A DNA stretch of 64,000 bases from Microcaldota archaeon. GTDB lineage: Archaea; Micrarchaeota; Micrarchaeia; Anstonellales; Bilamarchaeaceae. A program made the translations under genes and the position numbers. The notes below the pieces were generated by a model. It was not told the DNA's origin. It did not search any database and saw only the letters and a list, made by a program, of their open reading frames with translations. Each line of letters begins with the position of its first letter. Position 1 is the first letter of the stretch. The stretch spans positions 124,001 through 188,000 of the forward strand of contig JACRGD010000010.1 in the NCBI GenBank assembly GCA_016212525.1. Reading direction: 5' to 3'. Shown in pieces: positions 62,580 through 64,000 of this stretch.

Positions 62580-62621
62580 TATGAATTCAAGAGAAGCGTG
62601 CAAAAAAATAGAAACATTGAG

Positions 62622-62663
62622 TTATAAACATTTTGTTTCTAAAATAGTGTATAGAATAGTGTA
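62622..62663 (+). promoter_or_regulatory. Promoter of the aro operon with direct repeat
   Basis: TTATAAA (62622-62628) is the likely TATA box; transcription should start near 62650, leaving about 28 nt before the small ORF at 62678. A perfect 9-bp direct repeat AATAGTGTA (62643-62651 and 62655-62663), 12 bp apart, overlaps that start region, a good candidate operator. Confidence 0.5.
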
Positions 62664-62677
62664 AAATTGTGATAATA

Positions 62678-62794
62678 ATGAAGTCTGAAGGAGCAATAAA
62701 CAGATTCAACTCATTTTCGAGCTTCTTCAGCTTTGGCTCTAGCGATTTGCAAAGCTTTGCAGTTCGCTTTAGTTATTGGTTTAGCTTTAATTAG
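62678..62794 (+). CDS. Aromatic-rich 38-codon leader peptide ORF before DAHP synthase
   Basis: ATG 62678 (behind TTGTGATAATA) to TAG 62792. The 38-residue product contains nine Phe, one Tyr and one Trp; the last nine codons are R-F-S-Y-W-F-S-F-N. Ser and Phe dominate, hydrophobic aliphatic residues are nearly absent, and there is no sign of a folded domain. This is the composition expected for a leader peptide that senses aminoacyl-tRNA supply for the pathway encoded next (DAHP synthase makes the first intermediate of Phe, Tyr and Trp). The stop codon sits in the first arm of a strong hairpin. The opposite strand is also open here over about 30 codons but lacks a start. Confidence 0.6.
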   Translation: MKSEGAINRFNSFSSFFSFGSSDLQSFAVRFSYWFSFN

Positions 62795-62842
62795 TCGAAA
62801 AAGCTACTAAACCGTTTTTATTTCAAGTGGTTTTTTCGACTA
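62742..62842 (+). promoter_or_regulatory. Alternative hairpins of a candidate attenuator before DAHP synthase
   Basis: Hairpin 1: GCGA (62742) pairs with TCGC (62764-62767) around the palindrome TGCAAAGCTTTGCA (62748-62761). Hairpin A: GGTTT-AGCTTT (62778-62788) pairs with AAAGCT (62800-62805) and AAACC (62809-62813). Hairpin B: TAGTCGAAAAA (62792-62802) is perfectly complementary to TTTTTCGACTA (62832-62842), 11 bp. AAACC can pair with either GGTTT (A) or GGTTT at 62829-62833 (B), so A and B exclude each other. The 38-codon ORF ends on TAG at the first base of hairpin B. T runs (62814-62822, 62831-62836) could terminate transcription. Confidence 0.6.
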
Positions 62843-62901
62843 CATATGGACAAAGTTAGTGATAACTCTGGAAAATAAAAAAATGGAAGGTGTTTGAAGA
62901 T

Positions 62902-63714
62902 ATGAAAGACATAAAATTGGCAGGATTGAGCGGCGAACGAAAACGTACGGTAATTAAGATAGGAAATGCAAGAGTAGGAGACGGATTGACGATTGTCGGG
63001 GGCCCATGCGCAGTAGAAAGCGAGGAACAGACGATGCAGGTTGCAAGGGCAGTAAAGGCAATAGGAGTCGATTTACTTAGAGGAGGCGCATTCAAGCCTA
63101 GAACATCTCCATACGCATTCCAGGGATTGGGATTGAAGGGGCTCAAAATACTCGCAAAAGCAAGAGACGAAACAGGACTACCAATAGTTACGGAAGTGAT
63201 AGATACCCGAGACGTTTCATGGGTATGTGAATACGCAGACGTACTACAGATCGGAACTCGAAACATGCAAAATTTCTCACTACTAAAAGAAGTCGGAAAA
63301 GCAGACAAACCAGTCTTACTCAAGCGTGGAATGTATGCAACGATCGAGGAATGGCTATATTGTGCCGAGTATATACTTAATGAAGGAAATCCCAACGTAA
63401 TACTGTGCGAACGAGGAATTAGAACTCACGAAACCGCAACGCGAAATACACTCGATTTGAGTGCTGTTCCTGCAGTAAAGGAAAAAACACACCTACCAAT
63501 AGTCGTCGATCCGAGTCACGCAACAGGAAAACGAAGTCTCATTGAACCTATGAGTCTCGCTTCAGTAGCAGCAGGAGCTGATGGGCTTATGATCGATGTA
63601 CATTGCAATCCAGAGCAGGCACTTTGTGATAAAGAACAGGCATTAGTACCAACGGATTTCGAGCGAATAGTCAAAAAGGTTAGGTCATTAAGAAAGACCA
63701 TGGAGGCGCTCTAA
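62902..63714 (+). CDS. aroF: 3-deoxy-7-phosphoheptulonate synthase (DAHP synthase)
   Basis: 270 residues from ATG 62902, preceded by AAGGTG (62887-62892); GTG 62890 is in frame and inside that site. Type I-beta DAHPS: VGGPCAVESEEQTMQVARAV, DLLRGGAFKPRTSPYAFQGL, VLQIGTRNMQNFSLLKEVG, VILCERGIRTHETATRNTLD and VVDPSHATGKRSLIEPMSLA carry PEP, E4P and metal ligands. Short N-terminal extension, so feedback through an ACT or CM domain is absent, consistent with control at RNA level. The stop overlaps the aroB start (TAATG). A 4-codon ORF at 62883-62897 overlaps the site. Confidence 0.95.
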   Translation: MKDIKLAGLSGERKRTVIKIGNARVGDGLTIVGGPCAVESEEQTMQVARAVKAIGVDLLRGGAFKPRTSPYAFQGLGLKGLKILAKARDETGLPIVTEVIDTRDVSWVCEYADVLQIGTRNMQNFSLLKEVGKADKPVLLKRGMYATIEEWLYCAEYILNEGNPNVILCERGIRTHETATRNTLDLSAVPAVKEKTHLPIVVDPSHATGKRSLIEPMSLASVAAGADGLMIDVHCNPEQALCDKEQALVPTDFERIVKKVRSLRKTMEAL

Positions 63715-64000
63715 TGAAGAAAATAGAGCTTAAGGGCCAAAATGGCAAATGTGAAATCCTGGTTGGCGAAAAACTAGAAAACATAGAGCAGCATATTAAT
63801 TCGAAAAAGAAGCTGGTAATAGTAGACAGAAAAATAGCCAATCAGATTCGGGAAAAATTAGACTCAAACAAGTTTGAATTCGTTGAGATAGATGCCAGCG
63901 AAAGTGCAAAGACCCTCCAAAGCGCAGAGCAGATATACGAAAAATGCCTCGAGATGGAATTGGATAGGGAATCAACAATAATCGGGATAGGAGGCGGAAT
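63714..64000 (+). CDS. aroB: 3-dehydroquinate synthase, 3' end outside the window
   Basis: Only the first 95 codons are visible. ATG 63714 overlaps the DAHP synthase stop. N-terminal beta strands (KIELKGQNGKCEILVGEKLE; KLVIVDRKIANQIREKL) are followed by ESTIIGIGGG, the NAD-binding glycine motif of AroB-type enzymes, and the window then ends. With DAHP synthase upstream, this is a shikimate pathway operon, step 2. Archaea often use a different route (AroA'/AroB'); here the classical DAHP/DHQ pair is present. Confidence 0.85.
   Translation, partial: MKKIELKGQNGKCEILVGEKLENIEQHINSKKKLVIVDRKIANQIREKLDSNKFEFVEIDASESAKTLQSAEQIYEKCLEMELDRESTIIGIGGG

Noticed and set aside
62700-62800. Minus-strand open stretch reading ...KAKPITKANCKALQIARAKAEEARK
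   Set aside because: About 30 codons with no start codon behind two TAG stops; the plus-strand ORF has start, ribosome site, stop and structural context, so the plus strand was preferred.
1-64000. CRISPR arrays, insertion sequences or prophage
   Set aside because: No regularly spaced direct repeats with spacers, no transposase or integrase and no terminal inverted repeats were seen on either strand.

Overview
The window is archaeal chromosome. Class I LysRS, an archaeal EF-1alpha, ribosomal proteins L7Ae, S28e and L24e, FEN-1, MBF1, archaeal phosphoglycerate mutase, pyruvoyl-dependent arginine decarboxylase and a KEOPS Cgi121-like protein all point that way. Promoters are archaeal TATA boxes about 25-30 bp ahead of start codons (many transcripts look leaderless), and internal operon genes carry GGTG-type ribosome binding sites. 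The type IV pilin signal, unlinked 5S rRNA, bacterial-type DnaK system and many lineage-orphan small proteins suggest a DPANN-type lineage (Diapherotrites or Micrarchaeota-like), but this placement is an inference. The DNA is AT-rich; there is no insertion sequence, prophage or CRISPR array.

Layout. 1-3.3 kb: Lrp-family regulator, methyltransferase, HprK-like P-loop protein, Cgi121. 3.4-12.3 kb: type IV pilus-like cluster with a divergent winged-helix repeat protein, then winged-helix/coiled-coil protein, secretion ATPase, coiled-coil protein, two TadC-like platform proteins and a class III signal pilin. 12.3-21.2 kb: metabolic and repair genes (ApgM, MazG, thioesterase, reductase, MBL nuclease, XPF-type nuclease, PIN protein) and tRNA-His. 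21.2-24.5 kb: a small winged-helix gene beside a gene remnant, then the L7Ae-S28e-L24e-Ndk operon, PdaD and a HIT protein. 24.8-27.8 kb: three-gene accessory island around a glycine/asparagine repeat protein. 27.8-33.1 kb: AsnRS, DEAD-box helicase, EF-1alpha, PurM. 33.2-35 kb: orphan small proteins including a stand-alone LAGLIDADG-like protein. 35.2-45.5 kb: hybrid ThrRS, B3/B4 protein, a protein with a long basic tail, a site-2 protease, MBF1, FEN-1, LysRS. 45.6-48.2 kb: 5S rRNA, nitroreductase, DUF357, KsgA, alpha/beta hydrolase. 48.3-53.1 kb: chaperone operon grpE-(39-aa ORF)-dnaK-J protein-dnaJ with a divergent regulator. 53.2-60.7 kb: beta-helix surface protein, ACT-domain regulator and trpEGDCBA (no trpF). 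60.8-64 kb: TPR-like protein, then DAHP synthase and 3-dehydroquinate synthase (cut by the window end).

The most striking signal is the leader of the DAHP synthase gene (62.68-62.84 kb). It holds a 38-codon ORF of which 11 codons are Phe, Tyr or Trp. Its stop codon lies in the first arm of an 11-bp perfect hairpin that competes with an upstream hairpin. This has the anatomy of a translation-sensing attenuator for aromatic amino acid synthesis, in an archaeon. Other strong leads are a ThrRS joining the archaeal D-aminoacyl-type editing domain to a degenerate bacterial-type N2 domain and bacterial-type core, a 39-codon ORF between grpE and dnaK, paired palindromes in the grpE/regulator promoter, and dyads in the shared promoter of trpE and the ACT-domain regulator.
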